From Symbiodinium sp. CCMP2592 (taxonomy: Eukaryota; Sar; Dinophyceae; Suessiales; Symbiodiniaceae), in NCBI GenBank assembly GCA_905221615.1, contig CAJNDT010003990.1, positions 378,501 through 442,500 on the forward strand: 64,000 nucleotides of DNA, written 5' to 3'. The notes under the pieces are model-generated. The model saw only the letters and a program-made list of their open reading frames with translations. It was not told the DNA's origin and searched no databases. Below, one piece after another: positions 57,001-62,813 of this stretch. The translations under genes were made by a program, and so were the position numbers. Each line of letters begins with the position of its first letter. Positions within the stretch are counted from its first letter, which is position 1.

Positions 57001-60000
57001 CCACCTAAGGAGGGTGGTCCCCGTGGGATGCCCTCTGCGCTGCATCGGTCCAGGACGGTCGATGATAGGCCGCCGCCAGGGCGGGAAGGCAAACTAAAGC
57101 CTACCCCCAAGGTGGCCCCAGAGGGAGCGCCTTCGGCAGGGGAACAGGAGCGGGGAAGATCACACCGCCCCCCTCAAAAGGTGCCTCCCGAAGCACCGCC
57201 TGCGGACACGATCCGCTACAAGACGCCGCCCAGGGCCCGGGATGAGCTGCCTGAGGATCCTCAGGCCGCGCCCGGTGACCCTGAGGGTGCCGGTGCAGCG
57301 CCTGGGGATCAGCCGATGGAGGCGGACCGTACGCTTACTCCAGCGGATTTGTTCCACCCGAAGAACTTCAGCAAGAAGGCGAACCCGAAGCCGCCGCCGA
57401 AGAGGCCAGCCGTTCCGGAAGGAATGGTCACGGTGAAGCCTGGCCCGACGCCGAAAGGGGTCAGGCCTCCACCGCCGTTCCTGATCATGGAAACCGAGAG
57501 GGCCGAGGAGTTCTTGAGCACCAGGCCTGGATGGTTGCTGGGTGGGCCGGCTGAGCCGCCCATCGCGCGATCTCCTCCTCCGCCACCTGCTGCGAGGAAC
57601 CGGTCGGAAAGGCCCTTGCCTCATGGAGGGCTGGGGCCCGGGCCTTACCAAGGCCCTATCCGGCCTAAGCTTGGTGGGCCTCCGCTCAAGGCCGCTCCGA
57701 AGGGGGCCGTTCCTAGTGCTGAAGCCCCTTCTGCGAGCTCGGCCTCCACGGGAGGCCCAGAGGGCTCCCGAGAAGGAGGTACGGCCGTCCCAGAGGAGAC
57801 CGAGGAGGAACGGGCCAAGACTGAGGCCATCCTCCGCGGGATCGACGATTTCATGGCATCCGTGGAGCGTCGGTCGGCAAGCCAAGAACGGCCCGCTCCG
57901 AAGTCTCCTGCGCGGCACACCTTTGTGCCTTTCAGTGTGGATCCGATTCCCGAGGAGGCTGCAGTGCCTGGGGAATTCGTCGATCTCGGGGACACCCCCG
58001 ACCGGAGTGCGATCCATGGCGGGGGCGTGGCTGGTTGCCCTACACCCGAGGAGATTGGGAACGGAGACCCTAGAAGGGTTCCTTCCCGTGGGTCCGGCCA
58101 CAAGTGTGGTATCCGCGGGTGCCGTGCCGAATTCGAGCACGAGTACGAAGCCGCGTACCACCGAGCGGCGGTCCACGGAAGGGGCCTTCCGGCGAACATG
58201 GTGCCGGCCCCGTGCGACGATGCGTTCTTTGGAGAAGCCGCTGTGGCTCTGAGACGCTTCCGCCACGGAGAAGCTCGCAGAGACCACAGAGACCGTGTCT
58301 GGGTCTTTGAGGCTGACCTGGGCCGGTTTACGCATATCTCCAACCCGGACCGCTTCTGTGATCGCATCGGGGCGGAGCTGCGTGATTTCAGGCGGCTCCC
58401 GGATGGGGCGCCTTGTGTCACTTCCGATGGTCTCTGGCGCACGTATCGCCTTGACCGGAGGCCGGTGCAGCGGGCGAAGCCTCCCGTGCGCTACCCGAGT
58501 ACCATTCTCGGGCCAGCGTACGAGGAGACGGACTTCATGATGCCCAACGCCGCAGCTCCGAGTCCCTACCGTCACTTGTTTAGGGACGAGACCCCGCTGG
58601 GCGAAGCGTTGGAGGCGATTCGCGAAGAGCAGGGGAGATCCGGAGAGGTTCCCGAAGATGTTGAACCGCCTCCTCCGGCGTTCCCCGACGAGCTTTTGGA
58701 GCCCCAAGATCCGGACGTGGACGCTCCCCGGGAAGATACCCCGAGGGAGCACGTCCAAGCGATGAGGGAAACCTTTTCAGACCTTATCTGGAACGCCCAC
58801 GATGGGCTCAGAGAAGAAAAGCTCGCCGCGGGTGTCTTGAACCCTATCGCAAAGCAGACTGACACCCAACTGGAGATAGATCCCCCTATGCTGGAAACGG
58901 ATCTGCTCCCTCGAGAGAAGGGGGGTGTCCAGAGGACTGGAACCCCGCCTGATCCACGATGGGGTGCGGAGCCTCAGGCTTCCAGCCCTAAGAAGAAAGC
59001 TCCGCCATCTTCGGCGACGCATTCCGAGGATCAGGAGATGGCTCCTGCTCCTCCGGATGCCTCTCAGGAGGCGTCTTCCTCCTCTGCAGCGCCTGCGGCC
59101 AACGTGACTCCCCCAGCTGAGGCAGGGAGTCCGGAGGTCCGGATCCCTAGCCTCGCGGAGTCTATGAAGGCAGGCTTGGCACGGGAAAGAGCGGCGGCAC
59201 GCGCCAAGGAGGAGCTTGCTGCTTCGGCCCAGGAGGCCGCGGCTGCGGCTCCTGAGGCACGGCGCGACACCCGCCTTCCTGCAGTGACCAAGGAGGAAAA
59301 GGAGACAGCAGAGGCTAAGTCCCTCTCCTCCCTCAAGCGCGCCGTTGAGGAGAGCGGCTCTGAGCGTCAAGGCCCCGCGGCCAAGCGGGCCACCACCAAG
59401 AAGGAAGAAGCGCCCTCGGCACCAGCCGGCCCTGCAGGAGCCGCGGCCGGGACAGGCGCGGCTCCCTCGTCTAGTGGCGAGGCAGGTGCCGAAGAAGGTG
59501 CCAGCGGGGCCGCTGCTCCGTCGAGCACAGACAAGCGGCGACCCGCGGAGCCGGAGGGACCGCCGCCGCCCAAGAAGCGATTCACAACATGGCAGGATAC
59601 CATGGAGTCGCCGGCTCCCCAACACCGAGTTTCGGGGGTTTACGGACTCTCGAACGAGGTTCCCGGGGCCGATTGGCGCGACGTGGACTGGGATGCGACT
59701 CCACCGCCGGGGCCTGGAAGGCCCGGCGCCCGCGACGTGGATCCCAGGCTCACGGTCCCCCTTGATCTCCAACATGATGAACAGATCAGGGAATTCTTCC
59801 GAGGCGGTGGTGAGCATACGCTCGAGCAGCTCCTCGCGTTGGCGCGGCGCCGGAGGCGCGCGTTCGTCTACCAGGCTGCGATTTTGTCGAACAGGCCAGT
59901 GTTTGAAATCTGGCCCGATTACGATGAAAACGAGCTTGGACCGACACCCGAGCGCGTTCCGCTCCTCACAGGCAAGGTCTGGCCTTGGGGCTGGTGGGAT

Positions 60001-62412
60001 TGCTTTACTTGTGGGCGTGCGAACCCACCAGAACGCAATACCTGCCGGCACCATGATTCCGAGGAGCTCGGAGGTGCCCCCTGTGTGGGGATCTTCGAGG
60101 ACAGCCTGTACTGGAGCACGCCGGTGGACCTGCGAACGGCGCCGGCGTGGTTCATCGAGGTCTGGCTCGATGAACATAAGGAACGCATAAAGGAGTACCT
60201 TTATGCGAAGCGTTCGGACGCGATCGCCGCCGCAATGTCCAACGCCTACTGGACCTGTGGGCGGGACACATGCCAAGAGAGGAACATGTTATGGCGCAAA
60301 CTGTGCTTTAAGTGCAGTGGCCCTAAGTCGGGCGCGTCGTTCATAACCCACGGCATGCCGCCCCAGGAAGGCGACGATGAAGCTGCTTCTTCGTCGGAAG
60401 AGAGCGAGGGCACGAAGATGGAACGGATCGAGCGTTCCATCAACGCCGATCCCCTTGCGGAGCATGCGAGGAAATTCCTCCGCTCCGGACGGAAGAGGCT
60501 CCGCGCTGAAAAGCGCAGGCAGGCAGAGCTCTCTCAAGACTCTGCCCGAGCCTGGTGGAGCCAACCTTCCTCCGGGCGCGGTGCACCCAGTGGGGGCCGC
60601 AGCTCTGGCAGCAAGGGTGGTGGCAAAGGTGGTGGAAGGGGAAGCTCGAACCGCTACGGCAACCGAGGATGGTGGGCCGGAGGTGCTGCCGGACTGGCAT
60701 ACTCCTCCCGACTCGGCGAGCGTGCTGGGCAGCCCGCCCTCACGCTCCCACTGCGTGGCCCGGGTGGCCACAGAGTGGCGCCCGAGGCCCCTGCCGTTTC
60801 TTCTCGCCCCGCTGTCTCTTCCGGGCCCTCGAACCGTGGTGGGTTCCTTGGGGCCGTGCGCTCGATAGGCGCTGCGGTCTCCAGCTGGGCTCTCTCCAGG
60901 AGAGCGCGCAATCGCGCAGCCCACGCCACAACGGGCAACATTGGATGGAAGACGGGTTTGGTGGCCGCTGCGCTGGCGCCTACCCTCTTCACTGTTGAGC
61001 GCGGTGCCAGAGAGGTGGCACACGTGAGCCTCACTGCAGTTGCCACTGCGGCGGAGGACCTCATCGAGGAATCCTCTGGTATCCTCGTTCGGGGTGTCCG
61101 CGTGGTTGGCTTGACGGCCGTCGTCCTACTGTGGACGTTCGCGGCCGTAGTGCTGTGGTGGGCCGGACGTGTCGCCACTAACCGGCTAATGCACGCCATG
61201 AACGGTAACCCCTTTGGGAATGCTGTTCTGGTGTCGCTCGAAGGCCGGGAGGCTGTCTTTGAGGTTGCATCAAAGACTAAGGCCGGAGCACACAGGGTTC
61301 TTGTGAAGGTCGGGTCGGGCGCGGACGGCGCAGGCTGCGACTGCAAGGCATTCCTCAACGAGGGACGTTGTGGTCACATAGAACGCGCTGTTGAAGCTGC
61401 GGGGCAACTCGTGGCCATGACAGGCGCGAGCGCTGCCCCAACGCTGTCCGTCGCCCCGGCCGCGACTAGACGCGCCCGTGCGATCCTCGGCGCGCCGGCC
61501 CTGGAACAGGGGTGCCTTGCCGGCATGGTGTCGAAAGCGAGATCGCTCTCTGAAAGAGCTCGGAATGTCGGGAACCCGTCCGAGGGTTGCCTTGACGGCT
61601 TTACCAAGCTCAGAGGCCGCCACGAGGTGGCCACAGTGTCGGCGCCTCCGACAGAGACTGTTCCGAAGACGCCTGCAGCGGAGGCTTCCCGCCAGGGTAC
61701 CTCTGCGGCGTCTCCGGCTCCGACAGCTCCCATGTCGAGCCAGGCACGGCGTGTCAGAGACTTCCCGATCCCTGACGGCTTCGAGCGAGCCGGGGTCAAG
61801 TTTCTGACCCTTCCGGAGTATCACGCTGTGGTACAAACGATGCTATCGGACGCTGGGCATGGGGACCACGTTTACGTGCGAGCCTACAGCTTCGATAGCA
61901 AGCCTTTGGTTGGAGCCCTCGTGTCCTCGCTGGAGCGAGGCGCCCGAGCCCACGTGCTTGCCGACAACTCGCAGACGAGCCGGACCAAGCTCCAGCTGCA
62001 GTCCCTCAAGGAGCTAGGGGCGGCTGGCGTCCAGGTCCGTGTCGGCAAGGGCACCTCGGTCAAGGCGGCTTACGCCGCCGAGAACCGCACGGACGTGAGC
62101 ATCGGCGCAGGCCTCGCGGGCATCCACCACGCCAAGACGGTGCTCGTGACGAGGCCGGACTCCACAGTTAGCGCCGTGATAGGAAGCCTAAACTTTAGTG
62201 CTAGTTCACGGGCCAACGCGGAGGTCGGCATCGCGGTCGCCAGTGTGCTGACCTCTGAATTTAGCCAAAAGTGGCTAGATTCGTTTGGCACCGAGTGGTC
62301 CAAGGCGCTGAAGCTCGAGGAGTTCGAAGCACCTCAGCGGAACCACCGCGGGCGGGCAAAACCCTCAAATGTCCAGCAGCCCGCCGCGCAACCCAACGTG
62401 GAGCCGCAGTGA
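45004..62412 (+). CDS. 5,802-aa Gag-Pol-accessory polyprotein
   Basis: One continuous frame from ATG 45004 (MSAEVAGQPEGATLL) to TGA 62410, with no frameshift between Gag and Pol. Domains by residue: acidic and Ala/Pro-rich N-terminus (1-370), Gag-like core (about 388-553), two CCCH fingers (650-669, 731-750), retropepsin-like motif (D846), Cys cluster (about 1107-1160), RT connection/thumb half (about 1326-1450), RNase H (about 1480-1645), integrase (2339-2700), second SH3-like part (about 2733-2800), RT fingers/palm half (about 3265-3445), low-complexity spacer (about 3490-3600), Tpt1/KptA-like domain (about 3705-3943), long Pro/Glu/Ala-rich regions, C2H2 finger (4368-4391), RanBP2-type fingers (4998-5017, 5083-5104), membrane segment (about 5367-5389), SWIM finger (5445-5458), PLD domain (about 5600-5765). 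All key catalytic residues in Pol are present. Proteolytic processing is presumably required. Confidence 0.95.
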   Translation: MSAEVAGQPEGATLLRCIEDGSVEYPEKMPFMYWLRWRKETGSRPTKKKDGRSTTLADEQRLWKETMEFLYDNFDAEEEEEEDEEEDEEAPAAEAGPGAQDGDPGPSSEELLPEAGVPAPRPAAAPADVAETARRVGALALSPVAGGPARSGPPSSAGTGGPVTAETLQADLRELYRPDQEPVADYLTRVSRLVVALKAHQAEVTVEDLEKITTKATILAEEYGKMGGDWHPARMVRALRTRFTVAAVSLGSEDREEVEKEISCLGELILALGGKSSGDPEKVWSTPSSVPALAARTGAVAESGSKSGAPAPLPVDLQLAIPEDPQPGPGDSPLKSRLAALEIELEGLKKDKPGEPHSASGGAGELAAALAAQTEALKEALASRGGQTSITTVKTDLQWPSLTDDRSDIRDVVQFYEEFEDVCGLANNCKGMNFREKLIALRARCRGSRLKTFTNVYKAASKTGEVTENPQAVYERIKQRHLVFGESREEKEMRVDAEHVALTKGRLTGHQFEPLFEASIAELESVGLGKTARELFLSYLRKMPPHLQKEIRGDKRLWPSDGASAGLRGPSTWEEAHKVVLEYEQREAAHRVTANSVYAGSTEDPALSAARKEVEKLRTELKASKAAAKAAASSTLAAGPKGNGKGKPICFHFRDHGNCPKGDACPYSHDKELRKKALAAKKERDASTLATTPGKGKGKGKGGPGGQPKGKAKAKPKAKSKAGAKPPGTICPFFKKNGSCRKGADCDMVHSLPATGGAALPSNWAAPSGAGMVNPFATLSIQIGSAGTVVAANSSAFPLAKSSSSKFSSLDELPQDWWHLCENEVGGYQYRTVVQVIDGMVECMLDGCAGSNHITEELLCGILNRAAALGIGTEDRRFPVVKFERWVHPEFVHGIAAGKPVPLKGAVVLRVRFLEGLSPDNCSEGPEIFVRCKIAAKGTSDWHGLILGGRALDCSGRQGLGFKPLPDCHSLETLGIKIPRCEDYSRSRKDRAYAFESRLSSLDGALCFEPGTGGRDLLRYSGENPLELLAGDGVIAPVKREGSGGQDGSLTEAVLPVESANCEAVPGLWPTGAEEGSILLVAEEDTTVSPGAVVGEVRTGLAQTTACECGGVETLFTDASGDPCGNCGLGTAEDSTFPGCFACGSTERTAVCGLQGCGACSHSRGWRKGLRVGAVFALAAVSTVLGGPWATESVVTDPDAVSFLSSIPTEGQWWQTKGGMAGLWSGRPQEGDPENRPDVERLPYETCLLKSSGGPWRLWQTRDLRLWPESVDWSTVPVTSDLAVFRTKTGPRWAGWDAGSATRGLGGSHGRDVTSGSRVDTRNEPVYHIVESADIEKMIEEPPSDYYYDKLREDMGARHKGACPHLLDHLVSLEAFLDKSILFGFSFGVAKAEICVSEGKLLGHRIGRHGSAPDEERCQAVVDFPPLKEKLHIQQFLGCANWLRGYLPAEYGHAAKVLGQWQKPGAEFPEGGLGTGTTAGCKAFKAIKKMMSHHISLAAFDEASAADGSCPLEQIADASGIAVGGSVVQMSRDLSRIKVLMTHSKSLTPAQQNWPPLIQEAFAQLEVKRATRKVFGTIRTLCWTDHANLTRAQSSDIGSDQKLVRWVAEILMDGSEIRSLSGRSATLGDSFSRNPKGRDELLAARTKDLVGMTGQLKGFDLDQYLGEGTEGDGPVPWAVGEDAVPDHATQVAPATAAAVPVGVAGGPPVRVMIVFDYAPWTEQERALTEIREVFVSGIPGHSIAVRGCWGPFEDDDGVASHFDGMTGKLTGPKKVKKLRVDLLTSCAKVLREAAAFSPTFLVGLGQGGVVTAALRWPLVVEVTLQARNLQRKEARVAGLAWAGIKGIWSLKPKVWKAHSTHAEVAEACPEMGREFPEPPIPGYGIVGKIAASAEVLSSLKLEGISKVADVSLRGLVDAPSRELWDHEGVCACGKRTYLFSRCPSCIRQEAEETALEVAEAQAEKEAAEGPESADPSVSLEVNALLSASLADGSVDIDTDLIRAWAKGFLQKPVEGLLPTVYGRIKARVWTGGDLELPVEGCEKDGPSLWSSWVVNASGEVLQGHQAFPSCLSGPSSLNWAVEPNWHSHRHVVNSECERIWNLQEGEVRLRESFACLLGLKGEVDRVEGWNDGDGIQSLGHRKSLRASPVIAAFQCSGEEGHWMAVQLSKKIEVKEGELSRTLAFVGSATKAPRVVVELYSSHRPFCVKSHSVRTCRVKVSASGGSGPLSLGSFPVLSDKDSPESQREKLALAARDGAGLCEFGVTPALRTAWHEAQRRDPSLTASVKKPEAPFKLGSDGVLEREVTIKTGQTVVVPVVPNGIAGPNGVTWRKSCYMTVHCGLLGAHRSAEVTFRLLERAVWWPGMEPDVKLWVSKCLACVKGRARATKVEAKPVKCLAEACWQEVSVDCEGPNREDRDGFRYSITYFDCLSHAVLLEPMKTLTHTDVRRAFLRCVLRSRTLPRLIRSDRGTEFKNAMMLELCSMLGTTQQFSMALRPCEMGSNERVHQEVQKVLGNLIRHIGGSMENWSEWLMVAEYVLDNTPGAHGYTPRDLERSWSLALPLEKDVLREALQFEPITDWARSQFKQFSDLAAAVRRHWDASSEARARLANRSRRTVELRVGDRVVWNSPKPRPEGAGRVPWKPGLTGPWRIVAVKGHRLQLELVPGGPGEAPGRQCEAHAEDVVLVPEDAEVPEKRDPIEFFDEPEHQPPSLGQQAAGEAKQVEFTVKRRGRNFVLRIGDHVAYHGARVGPKTCRLGKVTQVDEARAQVGVHRYIPDASGLRVRWHLAFLDEGGSLTREGTRQAIESITVKEIISKVDLSRDGVLAASSARKLDKAGYSLQESVPDRVGVAASPIDVPAALKELLAEAPAPSLIVGRGSSCAAVQGWIRDHLEGMDVDLVEVAVSEHSLTQVSKAGGLRSPPAAVQGASSYGIRWDFSSEEDRQALSLLVDTLDPKCLVVGLSGKGIPKEFLSLVSRWGAMVAEKGRQMLVTISDQEGLWEPWEAQGWAPVFGTLSEPKFPWAFGRADRCQLLGSVPRGSKHSEGALICLSNFKMDSVCVRCAKPDALGRVAHQHAKARTSSRVLAPALCRCLADAGLRGDQPPCYDSICSVSGQPPAEPAKPSAPEVPLPDVKSGEDLSPQERAKMEAEVLEFSRKMDAHWRSKADAKDWDGVFADLEVYALAGQAVAADPRRTPEYKAQVIEGLRLGPTENRPGLTEADLAAIKETVGRKAAAFWVEGTARTTVRKFAHDCVPTGPPVSSQPHALRGEAAQWVDDRLEEEVQRGQLVRGPSAWGSAPFPTKEMPSHKRARKRRLVVDYRRVNARVKRSTYYCRRSTDVLAAAVGSVWYSFVDAVSGFNQIRNTKRAREVLAIVARSGKYLPIGLTFGPVNGPDDFNYVVDRAYAPGRNRRLRFTKEWVAYVDDLTVRTGRVVDGRFLTDAEAEEEIRTACRKGSRSAPQTAASALEALGARGRDGSSSSPPDADRKVAPKAKAKHDESLTDTNHPTRALYPNSLVFVLTACVLTAGSRLGFGVLVCRVGGVRGGTWGAARTQACTPVGRYLLSMLLLVACVLQQGCSEVVQGVGRAECEPYPLSLCSPLEPPAFQDMAAQRGLKTSSPVACDGPRGPLPSASCASRCALAHVGREVACTPLSFAAGGSSVDRLVAEPLPLFPPCAGPLVGQGAARGAMGGGRRRGNEGKGGRDSNSRWQPWVWLENPAVCQRALTQALRHGKFGLQGHLGEGGWISVSALAEKLQITSSAIEAGAASDLENAAGGREKQRLELVDGRIRALQGHGRGSGLTAGTVYGDGLDEAGMRELSVEYGGSTLCHGTEVFHARRIGRDGLLPGGGNGPRLTVHWVIGPGYPRQRDSTSGFRKNSTCLVVSNLELLRASGVPVWRGTDGCVLTGRVPPECILRILTVQPGCEVFDLSLAERQGNTLRWVDDAEPGSGVRREQSAPPGGAGPVNYYIGDEDSSSELEVEVRAKSSAMPAGPPPGPPKEGGPRGMPSALHRSRTVDDRPPPGREGKLKPTPKVAPEGAPSAGEQERGRSHRPPQKVPPEAPPADTIRYKTPPRARDELPEDPQAAPGDPEGAGAAPGDQPMEADRTLTPADLFHPKNFSKKANPKPPPKRPAVPEGMVTVKPGPTPKGVRPPPPFLIMETERAEEFLSTRPGWLLGGPAEPPIARSPPPPPAARNRSERPLPHGGLGPGPYQGPIRPKLGGPPLKAAPKGAVPSAEAPSASSASTGGPEGSREGGTAVPEETEEERAKTEAILRGIDDFMASVERRSASQERPAPKSPARHTFVPFSVDPIPEEAAVPGEFVDLGDTPDRSAIHGGGVAGCPTPEEIGNGDPRRVPSRGSGHKCGIRGCRAEFEHEYEAAYHRAAVHGRGLPANMVPAPCDDAFFGEAAVALRRFRHGEARRDHRDRVWVFEADLGRFTHISNPDRFCDRIGAELRDFRRLPDGAPCVTSDGLWRTYRLDRRPVQRAKPPVRYPSTILGPAYEETDFMMPNAAAPSPYRHLFRDETPLGEALEAIREEQGRSGEVPEDVEPPPPAFPDELLEPQDPDVDAPREDTPREHVQAMRETFSDLIWNAHDGLREEKLAAGVLNPIAKQTDTQLEIDPPMLETDLLPREKGGVQRTGTPPDPRWGAEPQASSPKKKAPPSSATHSEDQEMAPAPPDASQEASSSSAAPAANVTPPAEAGSPEVRIPSLAESMKAGLARERAAARAKEELAASAQEAAAAAPEARRDTRLPAVTKEEKETAEAKSLSSLKRAVEESGSERQGPAAKRATTKKEEAPSAPAGPAGAAAGTGAAPSSSGEAGAEEGASGAAAPSSTDKRRPAEPEGPPPPKKRFTTWQDTMESPAPQHRVSGVYGLSNEVPGADWRDVDWDATPPPGPGRPGARDVDPRLTVPLDLQHDEQIREFFRGGGEHTLEQLLALARRRRRAFVYQAAILSNRPVFEIWPDYDENELGPTPERVPLLTGKVWPWGWWDCFTCGRANPPERNTCRHHDSEELGGAPCVGIFEDSLYWSTPVDLRTAPAWFIEVWLDEHKERIKEYLYAKRSDAIAAAMSNAYWTCGRDTCQERNMLWRKLCFKCSGPKSGASFITHGMPPQEGDDEAASSSEESEGTKMERIERSINADPLAEHARKFLRSGRKRLRAEKRRQAELSQDSARAWWSQPSSGRGAPSGGRSSGSKGGGKGGGRGSSNRYGNRGWWAGGAAGLAYSSRLGERAGQPALTLPLRGPGGHRVAPEAPAVSSRPAVSSGPSNRGGFLGAVRSIGAAVSSWALSRRARNRAAHATTGNIGWKTGLVAAALAPTLFTVERGAREVAHVSLTAVATAAEDLIEESSGILVRGVRVVGLTAVVLLWTFAAVVLWWAGRVATNRLMHAMNGNPFGNAVLVSLEGREAVFEVASKTKAGAHRVLVKVGSGADGAGCDCKAFLNEGRCGHIERAVEAAGQLVAMTGASAAPTLSVAPAATRRARAILGAPALEQGCLAGMVSKARSLSERARNVGNPSEGCLDGFTKLRGRHEVATVSAPPTETVPKTPAAEASRQGTSAASPAPTAPMSSQARRVRDFPIPDGFERAGVKFLTLPEYHAVVQTMLSDAGHGDHVYVRAYSFDSKPLVGALVSSLERGARAHVLADNSQTSRTKLQLQSLKELGAAGVQVRVGKGTSVKAAYAAENRTDVSIGAGLAGIHHAKTVLVTRPDSTVSAVIGSLNFSASSRANAEVGIAVASVLTSEFSQKWLDSFGTEWSKALKLEEFEAPQRNHRGRAKPSNVQQPAAQPNVEPQ
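46165..47260 (+). other. Gag region with two CCCH zinc fingers
   Basis: Residues 388-553 (FREKLIALRARCRGSRLKTF ... LFLSYLRKMPPHLQKEI) form a helical capsid-like block. Two fingers follow with spacing C-x8-C-x5-C-x3-H at C650-C659-C665-H669 and C731-C740-C746-H750, linked by a Lys/Gly-rich basic stretch. CCCH fingers normally bind single-stranded RNA. Here they take the place of the CCHC knuckles usual in retroelement nucleocapsids. Confidence 0.85.
47449..47900 (+). other. Aspartic-protease-like region
   Basis: VECMLDGCAGSNHITEELL resembles the retropepsin active-site loop (hydrophobic-D-T/S-G-A-x-x-x-x-I). D846 is present, but the triplet reads D-G-C and not D-T/S-G. A later ILGGRALD segment matches the conserved hydrophobic 'ILG' after the flap. 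The assignment is by position and motif. The altered triplet makes activity uncertain. Confidence 0.6.
48979..49940 (+). other. RT connection half plus RNase H (no palm)
   Basis: Residues 1363-1440 read HLLDHLVSLEAFL, KAEICVSEGKLLGHRIGRHG and IQQFLGCANWLRGYLP. This is the stretch that in Ty3-type RT follows the YxDD motif. RNase H comes next: D1517 in IADASGIAVGG, probable E1560, D1585 in WTDHANL, and a terminal SFSRNP. Upstream of residue 1320 there is no fingers, motif A or YxDD sequence. The catalytic half of RT is missing here and lies instead at about 3265-3445, after the integrase. Confidence 0.88.
51980..53080 (+). other. Integrase, DD35E with HHCC finger
   Basis: The HHCC finger is H2339, H2346, C2376, C2379. 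The catalytic core has D2408 (VSVDCEGP), D2468 (IRSDRGTEF) and E2504 (GSNERVHQEV), with exactly 35 residues between the last two. The C-terminal SH3-like part starts RVGDRVVWNSP (about 2620). All three acidic residues are intact. A second R-I-G-D-H-V-A-Y block at about 2738 looks like a duplicated or tudor-like module. Confidence 0.93.
54795..55380 (+). other. RT fingers/palm half (YVDD), displaced behind the integrase
   Basis: WVDDRLEEEVQRGQLVRGPS, KRRLVVDYRRVN (D3320-Y3321), SFVDAVSGFNQI (motif A, D3355), LPIGLTFGPVNGPDDFN (motif B region) and WVAYVDDLTV (Y3423, D3425-D3426). About 25 residues after YVDD the homology stops and low-complexity sequence begins. The missing continuation matches the start of the block at residue about 1363. 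Confidence 0.93.
55490..55830 (+). other. Low-complexity spacer with 3' splice-site-like end
   Basis: The frame stays open, but the translation looks non-coding: ACCCTAACTC and GGTTAGGGTTCGGGG telomere-like words, hydrophobic LLSMLLLVACVLQQG. It ends CCCCCTGCCTTTCAG followed by GACATG, with the in-frame ATG at 55831. This could be an intron, a trans-splice acceptor for a separate 3' mRNA, or an inserted linker. Confidence 0.5.
56110..56840 (+). other. Tpt1/KptA-like RNA 2'-phosphotransferase domain
   Basis: LTQALRHGKFGLQGHLGEGG followed by WISVSALAEKL matches the Tpt1 N-terminal winged helix with the catalytic R-H pair (R3732-H3733). RIRALQGHGRG is the RA-x-QGH motif (R3792, H3797). CHGTEVFHARRIGRDGLLPG is the HGT loop of the ADP-ribosyltransferase fold (H3832). 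TVHWV follows, and VWRGTDGCVLTGRVPPECI matches the closing 'NgVwLT..VPP' element. Tpt1 removes an internal 2'-phosphate from RNA using NAD+. Three of the four known catalytic residues are clear, and the fourth (Arg) is probably in VWRG. Confidence 0.88.
58105..58176 (+). other. C2H2-type zinc finger
   Basis: C4368-x4-C4373-x12-H4386-x4-H4391 (CGIRGCRAEFEHEYEAAYH...). This is a single finger between Pro-rich regions, a possible nucleic-acid or protein contact. Confidence 0.7.
59980..60320 (+). other. Two RanBP2-type zinc fingers
   Basis: WDCFTCGRANPPERNTCRHH (C5000, C5003, N5007, C5014, H5017 in place of the last Cys) and WTCGRDTCQERN...LCFKC (C5085, C5090, N5094, C5101, C5104). Both show the W-x-C...C-x3-N...C-x2-C/H pattern. 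This family binds single-stranded RNA or ubiquitin. Confidence 0.72.
61180..61420 (+). other. SWIM-type zinc finger
   Basis: CDCKAFLNEGRCGHIERAV has C5445-x-C5447-x8-C5456-x-H5458, the exact SWIM spacing. It is preceded by hydrophobic strands (GREAVFEVASKT, HRVLVKVGSG), as usual. SWIM fingers occur in MuDR-type transposases and other DNA-binding proteins. A membrane-type segment (VVGLTAVVLLWTFAAVVLWW) lies just upstream at about 61102-61168. Confidence 0.8.
61795..62330 (+). other. Single-HKD phospholipase D-like nuclease domain
   Basis: VYVRAYSFDSKPLVGALVSS, ERGARAHVLAD, LGAAGVQVRVG, then IHHAKTVLV and IGSLNFSASSRANAEVG. This is the PLDc_2/Nuc layout: H5709-x-K5711 and GSxNFS with downstream N and E. 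The third HKD position (D) is Thr here. One HKD copy implies a homodimer, as in bacterial Nuc. It is the last domain of the polyprotein. Nuclease activity is inferred. Confidence 0.85.
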
Positions 62413-62813
62413 CCGTGGACTAGAAGTCGCGGACTGCGCTCCGCCCTTCTAGCCACCTGTGGCAACTTCAGTTTTGGTCGCAGCACCTAGCTGCTTTCCG
62501 ATGAGACGACAGGGTGGCGTATCCGCTCTACAGGTCTTTGACGGGAGCGGCTAGGGAGGCACGGTAGTGCTCCCGAAGCGCGTGGAGTAACGCCGCAGCT
62601 TCAGCTGCTCGTTTCACCAGCCCTGTGGCCGCAGTGCGGCGCAGGCTGTGTACAGTAGGAAACCAGAGCCTCGTGCAGCACAGGCCGTGAAAACGAAGGT
62701 CTTGTGCTGAGTGCGAAGGGTTTGTAGGAGGGCAGGGTCTGTAGGTCAGTTTTACGGCCTCCGGCCGCCCGCGGAATCCTACGGCTCTATCGTGCTCTCG
62801 GCTGAGGGGCGAA
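62413..62813 (+). other. 3' untranslated part and polypurine tract
   Basis: 401 bp between the stop codon and the 3' LTR with no frame of note. GAGGGGCGAA (62804-62813) directly before the LTR is the candidate polypurine tract for plus-strand priming. Confidence 0.6.

Noticed and set aside
57160-58758. 532-codon minus-strand frame and other long minus-strand frames under the polyprotein (for example 46612-47910, 58777-60276)
   Set aside because: They are antisense to a GC-rich coding frame with strong domain evidence on the + strand, and their translations are Arg/Ser/Pro-rich with no domains.
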